The notes: generated by a model from the letters alone, not told the origin. Counted from the stretch's first letter, positions 1 to 9,467 are shown. The stretch is 39,094 nucleotides of DNA from Vibrio tasmaniensis 1F-187 (GCF_000272405.2 NZ_AJZM02000419.1:1-39094), one strand, 5' to 3'. Translations and numbers: made by a program.

Positions 1-922
1 CACTAGATTGGAACCCAAGTGGGGTTCACCTGATGTTCAAGGGATGTCTCTTCACTGAACATCTTAAGAAGCCTCAACTAGACGTCTGTGTCAGAAATGA
101 CGGGGCTTTTTTACATATCTCGTTTCAGTAATCCTCAATTTTGAATGCTGGGACTTCAACCGCTTCGACATCTTGCCTGATGTCACCTCCGTAAATCTCC
201 CCCTCCATATAACAAGGCAGGCTCTTACCCTTTATCTTCATTATGGTGCTTATACGGAGCGATTTGCTTTATCAAATGTGCAGATCGATATCTAATTTTA
301 TATAAAACTAACCACCAATCATTCGACAAATTAATAGGTTTGGTCTAAGGATTTTTATGAAAAGTGAAATTTGACGTTAAATATGTTCTCTAAGGCCTGT
401 ATTTGACAGATTTCTTCGAATCTTGTTGTTTAAAAAATCCTTTGATTTATTGAGTCTTTCGTTTTTCTTGTTTGTATTTATCAAAATAATTCATATGGTT
501 GAATGTGTGGTTAGGTTGGTCTTGTCTGGTTGTTTTGTTTGCTTAAATTGGTAAAGTTAGCGTTTGTTTCTATAGTGTTAATTTTTTTTTGGAATAATTA
601 TTTGATCTTGGTGACTGGTGGGGATATGTGCTTTGAATGATATGTTTAACTCTACAAGTACGCAGTAGTAAGGGGTTTGTGAGTATTTATTATTGGAAAT
701 ATAATGCTGAATTTCATTACTATATGCTCTTCGAGTGAATACTTATGTGGCATTTTTACTTGCTAAGCGTTTAATGTCGACTTTTTATCCTATTTTTGTT
801 GCTTTTCTGTGAATTATTTGCCAAATTGTCAACCGTATAAAATATCAGAACAATATTCTGGTAAGAATGGATTCAATTTTGCAGACAGGGCAGAAAGCTG
901 CCAAAGCAGTAGAGGTCTGGTA
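1..922. other. Non-coding region upstream of the ABC importer operon
   Basis: No credible gene is visible in these 0.9 kb. Two hairpins and a terminator occupy the first 112 bases, probably the 3' end of something lying left of the window. The first hairpin is GAACCC/GGGTTC at 11-27 and the second is GATGTTC/GAACATC at 32-63. The rest, especially 280-800, is very AT-rich with stop codons in all frames. It presumably holds the promoter of the ABC importer, but I could not choose a convincing -35/-10 pair. An open frame extends upstream of the ATPase to 809, but its first 38 codons do not resemble an ATPase N terminus. Confidence 0.6.
69..112 (+). terminator. Rho-independent terminator at left edge
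   Basis: The arms AAGCCTC (69-75) and GGGGCTT (102-108) pair over 7 bp with one G-U, followed by a run of T to 112. The 26-base loop contains the palindrome AGACGTCT (80-87). It would end a plus-strand transcript that enters the window from the left. Confidence 0.55.
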
Positions 923-2650
923 ATGTCACTTTTAGAAGTAAAAAATCTTCGTATCGAATACCCATCTCGTCATGGAGTTCACGCCGCAGTGAAATCACTT
1001 TCGTTCAACATTGAACGTGGTGAAATTGTTGGCGTTGTAGGCGAGTCTGGTGCAGGCAAATCAACAGTAGGTAATGCTGTGATCGATTTGCTGAGCCCTC
1101 CTGGTCGCATTGCTAGCGGCGAGGTATTTCTGGACGGTGAAAAAGTTTCAGGCTTATCTCCTGAACAGATGCGTTCTGTTCGCGGCTCAAAGATTGGTTT
1201 TATCTTCCAAGATCCAATGACTTCTCTTAACCCTCTATTCACAGTAGAACAGCAGTTAAAAGAGACGATTCATGCCAACATGAAGGTTTCGGATCAAGAA
1301 GCCTACCAGCGCTCATTAGATTTGATGAACCAAGTTGGTATTCCGCAACCAGAAAACCGTTTAAAGCAGTACCCACACCAATTCTCTGGCGGTATGCGTC
1401 AGCGTGTTGTTATCGCGATCGCACTGGCAGGTGAACCTGACCTAATCATCGCCGATGAACCAACAACCGCACTGGATGTTTCTATTCAAGATCAGATCTT
1501 GGGTTTGATTCGCGACCTATGTATTAAGAAGAATGTAGGTTGTATGTTGGTAACACACGATATGGGTGTGGTATCTAATGTTACCGATCGCGTAGCCGTT
1601 ATGTATCGTGGTGATTTGGTTGAGTTTGGTCCGACGGCGAAAGTCCTTGGTACTCCTGAACACCCTTACACGCACAGTCTTATCTCCGCGGTTCCGCGTT
1701 CAGATCGTAAACTTGATCGTTTCCCTCTTGTGAGCTACATCGAAGAAGCACATGAGATGGAACCACTTGATGTGAAAAACCATTGGTTGGGTCAAAGCCA
1801 AGATCACCGTGATTACACTGGTCCACTGTTGAATGTTGAAAATGTAAACTTACGCTTTACTACCAAGGATTCTTTCTTTGAGAGTCGTCGTGAGTACGTT
1901 CAGGCGTCAAATAACGTGAGCTTTGAAGTACATGAAGGTGAAACTTTTGGTCTTGTTGGTGAATCTGGTTCGGGTAAATCAACGATTGCTCGTGTGATTG
2001 CTGGTTTGTACGCACCTAACTCAGGCAAGGTAACGTTTGAAGGCGTTGATCTTACGGGACTTAAATCTGAAAAAGAACGTCGCCCAATGCGTCGTCAAAT
2101 GCAGATGGTTTTCCAAAACCCTTATACATCAATGAACCCTCGAATGAAGATATTCGACATCATTGCTGAGCCGATCCGATTCCATAAACTTACGCGTAAC
2201 GAGAATGAAACTCGTCAGATCGTTAACGACCTGCTAGAGCACGTTGGTTTAGGCAAGATGGCTGGGGTTAAATACCCACACGAATTCTCAGGTGGCCAAC
2301 GTCAGCGTATTTCTATCGCTCGCGCCTTGGCAACTCGTCCACGTCTTTTGATTTGTGATGAACCTACCTCGGCGCTGGATGTATCGGTTCAGGCTCAGAT
2401 CCTTAACCTATTAAAAGATTTACAAGACGAGCTCAACCTAACCATGCTGTTCATCAGTCACGATTTACCGGTTATTCGCCAAATGTGTGATCGTGTTGGT
2501 GTGATGCAAATGGGAGAACTATTGGAAGTAGCGCCAACTGAGCAGCTATTCCAATCGCCTCAGCATGAATACAGCAAACACCTAATTTCTTTAATGCCTG
2601 AATTTACAGGTTTAAGAGAAGAAAAAGCAGTGGCACAAGCCGCGGTATAA
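923..2650 (+). CDS. Peptide-type ABC importer, fused double ATPase subunit
   Basis: Cytoplasmic energy subunit with two complete ATPase domains in one 575-residue chain, as in GsiA and YejF and unlike the separate OppD/OppF or DppD/DppF pairs. The first half has a Walker A GESGAGKST, signature FSGGMRQR and Walker B LIIADEPTTALD. The second half repeats these as GESGSGKST, FSGGQRQR and LLICDEPTSALD. Each half carries the peptide-importer extension with a HPYTHSL or HEYSKHL motif. I start at the ATG at 923, which has AGAGG seven bases upstream and begins MSLLEVKNLRIEYPS; the in-frame ATG at 809 adds 38 unrelated residues. The binding protein and two permeases follow, so the importer is complete. 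The substrate is probably a di- or oligopeptide, or glutathione by GsiA analogy, and cannot be fixed from sequence. Confidence 0.9.
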   Translation: MSLLEVKNLRIEYPSRHGVHAAVKSLSFNIERGEIVGVVGESGAGKSTVGNAVIDLLSPPGRIASGEVFLDGEKVSGLSPEQMRSVRGSKIGFIFQDPMTSLNPLFTVEQQLKETIHANMKVSDQEAYQRSLDLMNQVGIPQPENRLKQYPHQFSGGMRQRVVIAIALAGEPDLIIADEPTTALDVSIQDQILGLIRDLCIKKNVGCMLVTHDMGVVSNVTDRVAVMYRGDLVEFGPTAKVLGTPEHPYTHSLISAVPRSDRKLDRFPLVSYIEEAHEMEPLDVKNHWLGQSQDHRDYTGPLLNVENVNLRFTTKDSFFESRREYVQASNNVSFEVHEGETFGLVGESGSGKSTIARVIAGLYAPNSGKVTFEGVDLTGLKSEKERRPMRRQMQMVFQNPYTSMNPRMKIFDIIAEPIRFHKLTRNENETRQIVNDLLEHVGLGKMAGVKYPHEFSGGQRQRISIARALATRPRLLICDEPTSALDVSVQAQILNLLKDLQDELNLTMLFISHDLPVIRQMCDRVGVMQMGELLEVAPTEQLFQSPQHEYSKHLISLMPEFTGLREEKAVAQAAV

Positions 2651-2744
2651 AAATCAGCAGGCTGGAGTTTAGCTTGCTAAAAACAATAAACAGACGCAAA
2701 TACAACAACTAGGGATCTGGATTCCCGCATGAAGGAGTTATGCA

Positions 2745-4298
2745 ATGAAAACCATGAAAAGCAAATTAGCAGTAGCTTTAATGGCAGCTGGCCTAAGCTT
2801 TAGTGCAGCAGCAGCAGATATTACCGTTGGCTACGCAGCTGACCCGGTATCACTTGACCCGCACGAGCAGCTGTCTGGTGGCACACTGCAAATGTCTCAC
2901 ATGGTGTTTGACCCTCTAGTACGTTTCACTCAAGAGATGGATTTTGAAGGCCGCCTAGCATCTAGCTGGGAGCGTGTTGATGAAACGACTTTCCGCTTTA
3001 ACTTACGTAAAGGCGTGAAATTCCACTCTGGTAACGAACTGACTGCTGATGATGTTGTGTGGACTTTTGAACGTCTACAAGCTTCTCCAGACTTTAAGTC
3101 TATCTTCACGCCATACGAAAAAATGGTAAAAGTGGATGACTACACAGTTGAGCTAGTATCAAAAGCGGCTTACCCACTAGTACTACAAACAGCAACCTAC
3201 ATCTTCCCAATGGACAGCAAGTTCTACTCTGGTCAAACAGCGGAAGGTAATGACAAATCTGAGCTAGTTAAGCACGGTAACTCGTTTGCTTCGACTAACG
3301 TTTCTGGTACTGGTCCATTTATCGTAACGCAGCGTGAGCAAGGCGTTAAAGTAACGTTCGAGCGTTTCAACGATTACTGGGACACAGAAACTGAAGGTAA
3401 CGTAGACAAGTTAACACTTGTGCCAATCAAAGAAGATGCAACGCGTGTAGCAGCACTTCTTTCTGGCGACGTTGATATGATTCACCCTGTTGCGCCAAAC
3501 GATCACAAGCGTGTTAAAAAAGCTAAGAACATCGATCTAGTAACGCTACCTGGTACTCGTATCATTACGTTCCAAATGAACCAAAACAGCAACGAAGCAC
3601 TGAAAGATGTGCGCGTTCGTCAAGCGATCGTTCATGCGATTAACAATGAAGGTATTGTTAAGAAAATCATGAAAGGTTTCGCGACAGCTGCTGGTCAGCA
3701 GAGCCCAACAGGCTACGCGGGTCACAACGAAGATCTAGTTCCTCGTTACGATCTGAAAAAAGCGAAAGAGCTGATGAAAGAAGCGGGCTACGAAGACGGC
3801 TTTACACTAACTATGGCAGCGCCTAACAACCGTTACGTGAACGATGCGAAAGTTGCGCAAGCGTCTGCGGCAATGCTGTCTAAGATTGGTATCAAAGTTG
3901 ATCTTAAGACAATGCCTAAAGCACAGTACTGGCCAGAATTTGATCTATGTTCAGCAGACATGATGATGATCGGCTGGCACTCAGATACTGAAGATTCAGC
4001 TAACTTCAACGAGTTCCTAACAATGACTCGTAACGAAGAGACTGGCCGTGGTCAATACAACTGTTCTGGCTACTCAAACCCAGAAATGGATGCGATTGTA
4101 GAAGCTTCTAATACTGAAACTGACCCAGTTAAGCGTTCTAAGATGCTGAAAGGCGTTGAAGCAACACTTTACAACGATGCAGTCTTCGTTCCTCTACACT
4201 GGCAGAGTGAAGCGTGGGGCGCGAAATCTAACGTAGGTGCAGCAGACGTAGTAAACCCAATGGTTATGCCTTACTTCGGCGACCTAGTTGTAAAATAA
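2745..4298 (+). CDS. Periplasmic peptide-binding protein of ABC importer (SBP family 5)
   Basis: Secreted solute receptor of 517 residues, the usual size for DppA/OppA-type proteins. The N terminus is a classic signal peptide: Met-Lys-rich start, a hydrophobic stretch, then SAAAA just before ADITVGYAADPVSLDPHE. There is no lipobox, so it should be free in the periplasm. Family 5 features include FNLRKGVKFHSGNELTADDV, VSGTGPFIV, FNDYWD and DVRVRQAIVHAIN. The ATG has a strong GGAG seven bases upstream. The 94-base gap after the ATPase gene and the stable hairpin after its own stop suggest that it is made in excess over the membrane subunits. This is common for binding proteins. Ligand unknown. 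Confidence 0.9.
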   Translation: MKTMKSKLAVALMAAGLSFSAAAADITVGYAADPVSLDPHEQLSGGTLQMSHMVFDPLVRFTQEMDFEGRLASSWERVDETTFRFNLRKGVKFHSGNELTADDVVWTFERLQASPDFKSIFTPYEKMVKVDDYTVELVSKAAYPLVLQTATYIFPMDSKFYSGQTAEGNDKSELVKHGNSFASTNVSGTGPFIVTQREQGVKVTFERFNDYWDTETEGNVDKLTLVPIKEDATRVAALLSGDVDMIHPVAPNDHKRVKKAKNIDLVTLPGTRIITFQMNQNSNEALKDVRVRQAIVHAINNEGIVKKIMKGFATAAGQQSPTGYAGHNEDLVPRYDLKKAKELMKEAGYEDGFTLTMAAPNNRYVNDAKVAQASAAMLSKIGIKVDLKTMPKAQYWPEFDLCSADMMMIGWHSDTEDSANFNEFLTMTRNEETGRGQYNCSGYSNPEMDAIVEASNTETDPVKRSKMLKGVEATLYNDAVFVPLHWQSEAWGAKSNVGAADVVNPMVMPYFGDLVVK

Positions 4299-4315
4299 TC
4301 TAGCTTGCTAGAATC

Positions 4316-4340
4316 GAGAGCCTGAAGCTTTCAGGCTCTC
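4316..4340 (+). other. Strong intercistronic hairpin between binding protein and permease
   Basis: A perfect 11-bp stem (GAGAGCCTGAA/TTCAGGCTCTC) with a 3-base loop lies 18 bases after the binding-protein stop. It has no proper T run, so it is more likely an mRNA-stabilising or partly attenuating stem than a full terminator. Such a stem would keep binding-protein levels above permease levels. Confidence 0.6.
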
Positions 4341-4478
4341 AATATTATTAAGAGATAGATTTAAGTTTCGGTATTTGGTCTTCCTTCAGTCTGGCTAAAT
4401 ACCTTTTTTAAGACTGAATTTTTTGTTGTCTAGTCGCGGATTTCGATTAGATAGTCATGGATAGATAAGGGGCAAGGA

Positions 4479-5456
4479 ATGGTTACGTTTCTGGTCAAGC
4501 GCCTGTTTCAGGCACTGATAGTGATGTTTGTGATCAGTTTGGTGGCGTTTGCCATTCAGGATAACCTGGGCGACCCGTTACGTGAGTTAGTCGGTCAATC
4601 TGTTTCAGAGGCGGAGCGTCAAGCGCTACGCGATGAACTCGGCTTAAATGATCCCTTCGTTACAAAATACTCTCGCTTTGTAGGCGCAGCTCTACAGGGT
4701 GATCTTGGTACATCATACTTCTTTAAGCGACCTGCAGTTGATGTGATTCTAGATAAACTAGTGGCAACTCTGGAGCTGGTATTTGGTGCTTCTTTAATTA
4801 TTGTTTGTATGTCGATCCCACTCGGCGTTTACTCTGCGATTCACCCAAAAAGCTTTTTTACCAAATTGATTATGGCAGGCAGTAGTGTCGGTATCTCGGT
4901 TCCTGTTTTCTTAACTGCAATCATGCTGATGTATGTGTTCTCTATCGAGCTCGGTTGGCTGCCGTCATTTGGACGTGGTGATACGGCCAACTGGTTTGGT
5001 TGGGAGTCTGGCTTCTTAACGCTAGATGGCCTTGCACACTTAGTACTTCCGAGTATTGCTCTGGCATCTATCATGCTGCCGCTGTTTATTCGTCTAGTTC
5101 GTTCTGAAATGTTAGAAGTTCTAAGTTCTGAATACATTAAGTTTGGTAAAGCGAAAGGCCTAGCGCTAAACAAAATCTATTACCAACATGCATTGAAAAA
5201 CACCATGCTACCGGTACTTACCGTTGGTGGTGTTCAGATTGGTACGATGGTGGCTTACACCATTCTTACGGAAACTGTTTTCCAGTGGCCAGGTACAGGC
5301 TTCTTATTCTTAGAAGCAATCAACCGTGTAGATACACCACTGATTACTGCATACGTTATTTTTGTTGGTCTTATTTTCGTCGTGACTAACACGATTGTTG
5401 ATTTGCTTTACGGTGTTATCAACCCAACCGTTAACATCACAGGGAAAGGAGCATAA
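4479..5456 (+). CDS. Peptide ABC importer permease, DppB/GsiC-like
   Basis: Inner-membrane permease of 325 residues, normal for the DppB/OppB family. It starts MVTFLVKRLFQALIVMFVISLVAF, the typical first membrane helix. It has about six hydrophobic segments and the cytoplasmic EAA loop that contacts the ATPase (EYIKFGKAKGLALNKIYYQHALKN split around Gly-Leu). The extracytoplasmic region after helix 1 has the family pattern LRDELGLNDPF...YSRFVGAALQGDLGTSY. It follows the binding-protein gene after 180 bases. It is followed, after only two bases, by the second permease, with whose product it should form a heterodimer. Confidence 0.9.
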   Translation: MVTFLVKRLFQALIVMFVISLVAFAIQDNLGDPLRELVGQSVSEAERQALRDELGLNDPFVTKYSRFVGAALQGDLGTSYFFKRPAVDVILDKLVATLELVFGASLIIVCMSIPLGVYSAIHPKSFFTKLIMAGSSVGISVPVFLTAIMLMYVFSIELGWLPSFGRGDTANWFGWESGFLTLDGLAHLVLPSIALASIMLPLFIRLVRSEMLEVLSSEYIKFGKAKGLALNKIYYQHALKNTMLPVLTVGGVQIGTMVAYTILTETVFQWPGTGFLFLEAINRVDTPLITAYVIFVGLIFVVTNTIVDLLYGVINPTVNITGKGA

Positions 5457-5458
5457 TC

Positions 5459-6397
5459 ATGGAACAGACATCGACAGTGCCGTCTCGCTGGGAACGTTTT
5501 AAGCAATCTGACATTGTGTATTACTTCTTACGCGACAAAGTGGCAATGGTGAGCTTCGCCATTTTCTCAATCTTCTTGGTGATGGCTCTAGCTGCACCTA
5601 TCCTAGCGCCAACAGACCCGTACGACGTGACATCGATTGATATCATGGACTCAGAACTTCCACCATCATGGATGGAAGACGGCGAAGAACGCTTCTTGCT
5701 AGGAACGGATGAGCAAGGCCGTGATATTTTATCGACTATGCTTTACGGTTCTCGTTTATCACTGACCATTGGTTTCTTAGCGGTAGGTCTACAACTGACG
5801 CTTGGTATCATCATTGGCTTGTCTGCAGGTTACTTCGGTGGCCGTATTGATAGCTTCTTGATGCGCTTCGCAGATGTTCAGCTTTCGTTCTCAACCATGA
5901 TGGTTGCGATCATTGTCTCGGCCATCTTTAAGGCAAGTTTCGGTAGTGATTTTTATGCACAATACGCTGTGGTGATGCTGGTGGTGATCATTGGTATCGC
6001 AGAATGGCCGCAGTATGCGCGTACTATTCGTGCATCAGTATTAGCAGAGAAGAAGAAAGAGTACGTAGAGGCGGCACGTGTGATGGGCTTTAGAGCACCT
6101 CGTATCATGTTCCGTCATATTCTGCCTAACTGTTTATCACCGATTTTGGTTATCTCTACAGTACAGGTGGCAAATGCCATCATGTCAGAAGCGGCACTTT
6201 CTTTCCTAGGTTTAGGCCTTCCGGTAGACCAACCGTCACTCGGTGCCCTGATCAGTACTGGTTTTAACTACATCTTCTCAGGAGCATGGTGGATCACTGC
6301 ATTCCCAGGTGTGCTTTTGGTGACATTGGTTCTAGTTATCAACCTACTAGGCGACTGGTTACGTGACGTGTTTAACCCGAAAATCTATAAAGGGTGA
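5459..6397 (+). CDS. Peptide ABC importer permease, DppC/GsiD-like
   Basis: Second inner-membrane permease, 312 residues, matching the DppC/OppC family in length and layout. An N-terminal helix (MVSFAIFSIFLVMALAAPIL) is followed by the family motif LLGTDEQGRDILSTMLYGSR and then five more hydrophobic segments. The EAA loop is seen as EYVEAARVMGFRAPRIMFRH. The family C-terminal motif SFLGLGLP...PSLGALIS is intact. The start has AAAGGAG upstream and lies two bases after the preceding permease stop, so translation is probably coupled. This is the last gene of the importer operon; a good terminator follows about 40 bases later. Confidence 0.9.
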   Translation: MEQTSTVPSRWERFKQSDIVYYFLRDKVAMVSFAIFSIFLVMALAAPILAPTDPYDVTSIDIMDSELPPSWMEDGEERFLLGTDEQGRDILSTMLYGSRLSLTIGFLAVGLQLTLGIIIGLSAGYFGGRIDSFLMRFADVQLSFSTMMVAIIVSAIFKASFGSDFYAQYAVVMLVVIIGIAEWPQYARTIRASVLAEKKKEYVEAARVMGFRAPRIMFRHILPNCLSPILVISTVQVANAIMSEAALSFLGLGLPVDQPSLGALISTGFNYIFSGAWWITAFPGVLLVTLVLVINLLGDWLRDVFNPKIYKG

Positions 6398-6437
6398 TAG
6401 TTCAGTTTGATTTTTAGTAAAAAAAATCACTAAACTA

Positions 6438-6467
6438 AGAGTCGTAAGCAATTACGGCTCTTTTTTT
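6438..6467 (+). terminator. Terminator of the ABC importer operon
   Basis: AGAGTCGTAA (6438-6447) pairs with TTACGGCTCT (6452-6461) over 10 bp with one G-U around a 4-base loop, followed by seven T. Confidence 0.85.
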
Positions 6468-6576
6468 GCTTAATGAATTTGGAACTTAGTACCATTGATA
6501 GAGTCAATAGTACTTAAAATGGAATTCATGTTTTATCGACATTTGTTCGGTAATAATTAACCCCTAGAGGGTTTAA

Positions 6577-7572
6577 GTGGTGGTTATGAAGTTGACAATG
6601 AATGTTGTATGTCGTGCTGTGGTTAGAAATTATCGTATGGGGCTTATTGCTGCATCCCTGTTGGTATCAAGCCAAGTTAATGCCGAATCGGTTCTATGCG
6701 ATGCGACTCAGGCAAGCACCAATCAGTTACCACAGCTAGAACAATCATGTCCGATTGGTAAAGGCGTTTGGGGCAATAAAGCGCCTAAACATCATTCAGA
6801 TAATGAGCTGTTTTGGGTTCAATGTGGTTTGTTGAATAAGCCTTTGTCACTGAGCAAAGCAAAGCCATTGTATGAGAAGATTTCAACTAACGTATGGATG
6901 AAGCCCGAAGGTGGAGACTATCGCTGCCTAATTGGTCCTTATTCTACTTTCTCTGATGCGAGAAAAGACTTAGCTCAGGTACGTAAGGTTTCTGGCTATG
7001 GCGAAGCCTTTATTCGTATGGTTGATAAATCGAAGACCTCTTCTTCACAACCGGTCGTGACCAAAGCAATGAAGTCAAAAACGGCAGAGCCAAAAACGGT
7101 TAAGCATCAAGCCCCAGTTAAGGCTAAAGTAGCAGCGAAACCAGCGCCGAAGCCGATAGCAGCTGCTCAAAAAGCTGCAGTCGCGAGTGCTGCTGCCATT
7201 CAAGCTTTCCCTAGTCATGGTGCAAATTCAGACAATGATCTGAACATTGAAATACGCATGACAGCGAGTGTTGCGGGTAGTAAATATGCGATTCCTTATC
7301 TTTTAGGTGATGAACAACAGTTTTATATGGAGCAAGGTAAACCTTGGAGCCGACTCGATTACGACAGTGCCGAATTAGTATGTGATAAGATTAATATGAC
7401 GCTGTTGACTGAAAAGCAGTGGCAAAGTCTCTTAGGGTCGAAGGTCATGGAAAATCAGAACTGGCCAATGCATCTTCCTTATTGGGGAGCAGATAAAAAA
7501 GGCCTGTTTACTAACGGTAACGTAAACCAGCTTAAAGGCTCCTCACTACTTAATGTGATGTGTGTGAAATAA
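6577..7572 (+). CDS. Exported SPOR-domain protein
   Basis: A 331-residue envelope protein of no specific known function. The N terminus has a hydrophobic export segment ending near SQVNAES. Residues about 75-145 look like a SPOR domain (WVQCGLLNKPLSLSKAKPLY...YRCLIGPYSTFSDARKDL), a fold that binds denuded septal peptidoglycan. A Lys/Ala/Pro-rich linker (about 150-205) leads to a C-terminal region of about 110 residues, which holds two of the protein's cysteines and which I do not recognise. The start is uncertain: a GTG at 6577 has AGAGGG six bases upstream, while an ATG at 6586 gives a slightly shorter signal peptide. The gene stands alone between two terminators. A role at the division site or in cell-wall remodelling is inferred only from the SPOR domain. 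Confidence 0.75.
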   Translation: MVVMKLTMNVVCRAVVRNYRMGLIAASLLVSSQVNAESVLCDATQASTNQLPQLEQSCPIGKGVWGNKAPKHHSDNELFWVQCGLLNKPLSLSKAKPLYEKISTNVWMKPEGGDYRCLIGPYSTFSDARKDLAQVRKVSGYGEAFIRMVDKSKTSSSQPVVTKAMKSKTAEPKTVKHQAPVKAKVAAKPAPKPIAAAQKAAVASAAAIQAFPSHGANSDNDLNIEIRMTASVAGSKYAIPYLLGDEQQFYMEQGKPWSRLDYDSAELVCDKINMTLLTEKQWQSLLGSKVMENQNWPMHLPYWGADKKGLFTNGNVNQLKGSSLLNVMCVK

Positions 7573-7595
7573 CGAAGACGTGCGTAAGACCAGAT

Positions 7596-7625
7596 AAGCC
7601 TCAGCCATTGCTGGGGCTTTGTTGT
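7596..7625 (+). terminator. Terminator of SPOR-domain gene
   Basis: AAGCCTCAGC (7596-7605) and GCTGGGGCTT (7610-7619) form a 10-bp stem with one G-U and a CATT loop, followed by a T-rich tail. Confidence 0.75.
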
Positions 7626-7770
7626 TTATACGCCTTTCTTTTCAATATCAGGTCGATTTCCGGATACTCGGATTTTCAATACAAATTTGATTAAAAATAG
7701 CTAAAAATTGTTCAAATAGAGCAGTTGGTGCGTAGAAAACCATAACTCAAGCAATAAGGTGATTGAGATT

Positions 7771-9012
7771 ATGAGTTTGAAGAAACGATTAGAAGACGTA
7801 GCCCCGCGTTTTGAAGCCGGAGGTAAATACGAAAAGCTTTACCCTGTCTATGAGGCGTTTGCCACCATCTTTTATACGCCCGGCAACGTAAACCGAGGCT
7901 TGACCCATGTTCGAGATAGTATCGATCTCAAGCGTATTATGATTTTGGTGTGGCTGGCGACTTTCCCTGCCATGTTCTGGGGCATGTATAACGTCGGGCA
8001 CCAGAGTGTCTCGGCACTTACATCCAGTTATCAACTTAACGAACTTACCTCGGTTATTGAGAGTAGCTGGCGCTTGTCGTGGGCATTTGCTGATGCACAG
8101 TCATTGATAGTAAGTAGCTGGGGAAGTCAAATGCTGCTCGGGGCTCTCTACTTCTTACCCGTTTACGCGACAGTTTTCGTCGTCGGTGGTTTCTGGGAGG
8201 TGCTGTTTGCCGTTGTACGTAAGCATGAGGTCAACGAAGGATTTTTTGTTAGCTCGGTTCTCTTTGCCTTAATTCTTCCACCGACTATCCAGTTATGGCA
8301 AGCAGCGCTAGGTATCACCTTTGGTATCGTTGTCGCGAAAGAGCTGTTTGGTGGCACAGGGCGAAATTTCCTTAATCCAGCGCTTGCTGGTCGAGCCTTT
8401 CTCTACTTTGCCTATCCTGCCAACATGTCGGGAGGTTTAGTATGGGTGGCAGCCGATGGTTATTCTGGTGCAACACCTTTAAGCCAATGGTATGAAGGTG
8501 GTAGCGCGTCACTCATCAATAACATGACTGGCGAGGCGATCACTTGGATGGACGCCTTTATCGGTAATATTCCGGGTTCGATGGGCGAGGTTTCTTCATT
8601 GCTCATCATGTTGACAGGTCTGATTTTGATCGTCATGAAGATAGCGTCTTGGCGCATTGTGGCTGGTGTGATTGTTGGGCTTGTGGCAACGTCGAGTTTA
8701 CTGAACTGGATTGGCTCTGATACCAACTCGATGTTCTCGATGCCGTTCTACTGGCACTTTGTATTGGGCGGTGTTGCCTTTGGCACTTTCTTTATGGCAA
8801 CCGACCCAGTTTCTGCCGCGTTTACTAATCAGAGTAAGTGGGCTTACGGGATTCTGATCGGTGTGATGACGGTCGGTATTCGAGTGCTCAACCCTGCTTA
8901 TCCAGAGGGCATCATGTTGGCGATCTTGTTTGCTAACCTGTTTGCTCCGCTGTTCGACTTTGTAGTGAAAGAGCAAAACATCAAACGTAGACAGAAACGA
9001 ACATTGCGCTGA
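7771..9012 (+). CDS. NqrB-like membrane flavoprotein, stand-alone paralogue
   Basis: Polytopic membrane protein of 413 residues, the length of NqrB (subunit B of the Na+-pumping NADH:quinone reductase) and longer than RnfD. The N terminus matches NqrB closely ([19 protein letters not shown], then [24 protein letters not shown]). The covalent-flavin motif is intact: SGATPL, with Thr235 as the residue expected to carry FMN through ApbE. Further family motifs include [20 protein letters not shown] and [12 protein letters not shown] start at the ATG at 7771, which gives the NqrB-like N terminus; a GTG at 7759 would add four residues. It is flanked by terminators and has no nqrA, C, D, E or F beside it, so it is an orphan paralogue. 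The main nqr operon presumably lies elsewhere. Whether it exchanges with NqrB in the complex or has another role is unknown. Confidence 0.85.
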   Translation: MSLKKRLEDVAPRFEAGGKYEKLYPVYEAFATIFYTPGNVNRGLTHVRDSIDLKRIMILVWLATFPAMFWGMYNVGHQSVSALTSSYQLNELTSVIESSWRLSWAFADAQSLIVSSWGSQMLLGALYFLPVYATVFVVGGFWEVLFAVVRKHEVNEGFFVSSVLFALILPPTIQLWQAALGITFGIVVAKELFGGTGRNFLNPALAGRAFLYFAYPANMSGGLVWVAADGYSGATPLSQWYEGGSASLINNMTGEAITWMDAFIGNIPGSMGEVSSLLIMLTGLILIVMKIASWRIVAGVIVGLVATSSLLNWIGSDTNSMFSMPFYWHFVLGGVAFGTFFMATDPVSAAFTNQSKWAYGILIGVMTVGIRVLNPAYPEGIMLAILFANLFAPLFDFVVKEQNIKRRQKRTLR

Positions 9013-9045
9013 TTTCAGTGCAGATAGGGAAAGCGATTCCCATAA

Positions 9046-9078
9046 GAAAGGCTTGCATCGCTGCAAGCCTTTCAATTT
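9046..9078. terminator. Bidirectional terminator between nqrB-like gene and the minus-strand small gene
   Basis: A 12-bp perfect stem (GAAAGGCTTGCA/TGCAAGCCTTTC, 9046-9073) with a TCGC loop. A T-rich tail follows on the plus strand. It can serve the nqrB-like gene and the convergent small gene. Confidence 0.8.
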
Positions 9079-9103
9079 TTATTGCGATTGATTTGAAGTT
9101 GAT

Positions 9104-9355
9104 TTAACTCCACTTCAAATCAATTTCGAACGGTTGGGTGTTACCACAATGCTCACCGCACATCTCGTCGTATGCACTGTTGTGTATCAGCATTGCTGAC
9201 GATACGCCTTGATCACTGAAGTGGTCGCGGGCTTGGTTAACACTCAAAAACTTCATTGGGTGCTGGTGGTCGTCTTTGATTAACTGCTTTTGCTCGCCAA
9301 TGATTTGGTAAGCCAAGTAGATCCCGCCTTCAAATGATTCAATGAGTAGATTCAT
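9104..9355 (-). CDS. Small conserved hypothetical protein, possibly DUF6482-like
   Basis: An 83-residue soluble protein starting MNLLIESFEGGIYLAYQIIG and ending FEIDLKWS. The pattern of a short beta-hairpin start followed by HPMKFLSVNQARDHF resembles, from memory, the DUF6482 group of small marine gammaproteobacterial proteins of unknown function. That assignment is tentative. I chose the ATG at 9355 because GGAG lies six bases upstream of it; the in-frame ATG at 9367 would place that ribosome site inside the gene. There are two nearby cysteines (Cys-Gly-Glu-His-Cys) near the C terminus. It is convergent with the nqrB-like gene. No function can be inferred. Confidence 0.65.
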   Translation of the reverse strand: MNLLIESFEGGIYLAYQIIGEQKQLIKDDHQHPMKFLSVNQARDHFSDQGVSSAMLIHNSAYDEMCGEHCGNTQPFEIDLKWS

Positions 9356-9436
9356 AACAAACTCCATGTTGTTCTCGATAGTTCTTTGTTTCTGTATCTA
9401 CGTTGATGGTTGTTTGAAGGTTCATGTGTGTTAAAA

Positions 9437-9467
9437 ATGAAAAAACCAGAAGCTCAGCTTCTGGTTT
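9437..9467 (-). terminator. Terminator of the lipoprotein gene
   Basis: AAACCAGAAGC (9443-9453) pairs perfectly with GCTTCTGGTTT (9457-9467) around a 3-base loop. On the minus strand it is followed by a run of T and lies 29 bases after the lipoprotein stop. Confidence 0.85.

Noticed and set aside
809..922. N-terminal extension of 38 residues on the ABC ATPase
   Set aside because: The residues do not look like an ATPase N terminus, and a well-placed ribosome site precedes the ATG at 923.
8698..9075. Open frame of 125 codons antisense to the nqrB-like gene
   Set aside because: It mirrors a well-conserved coding sequence, has no ribosome site and resembles no family; shadow frame.
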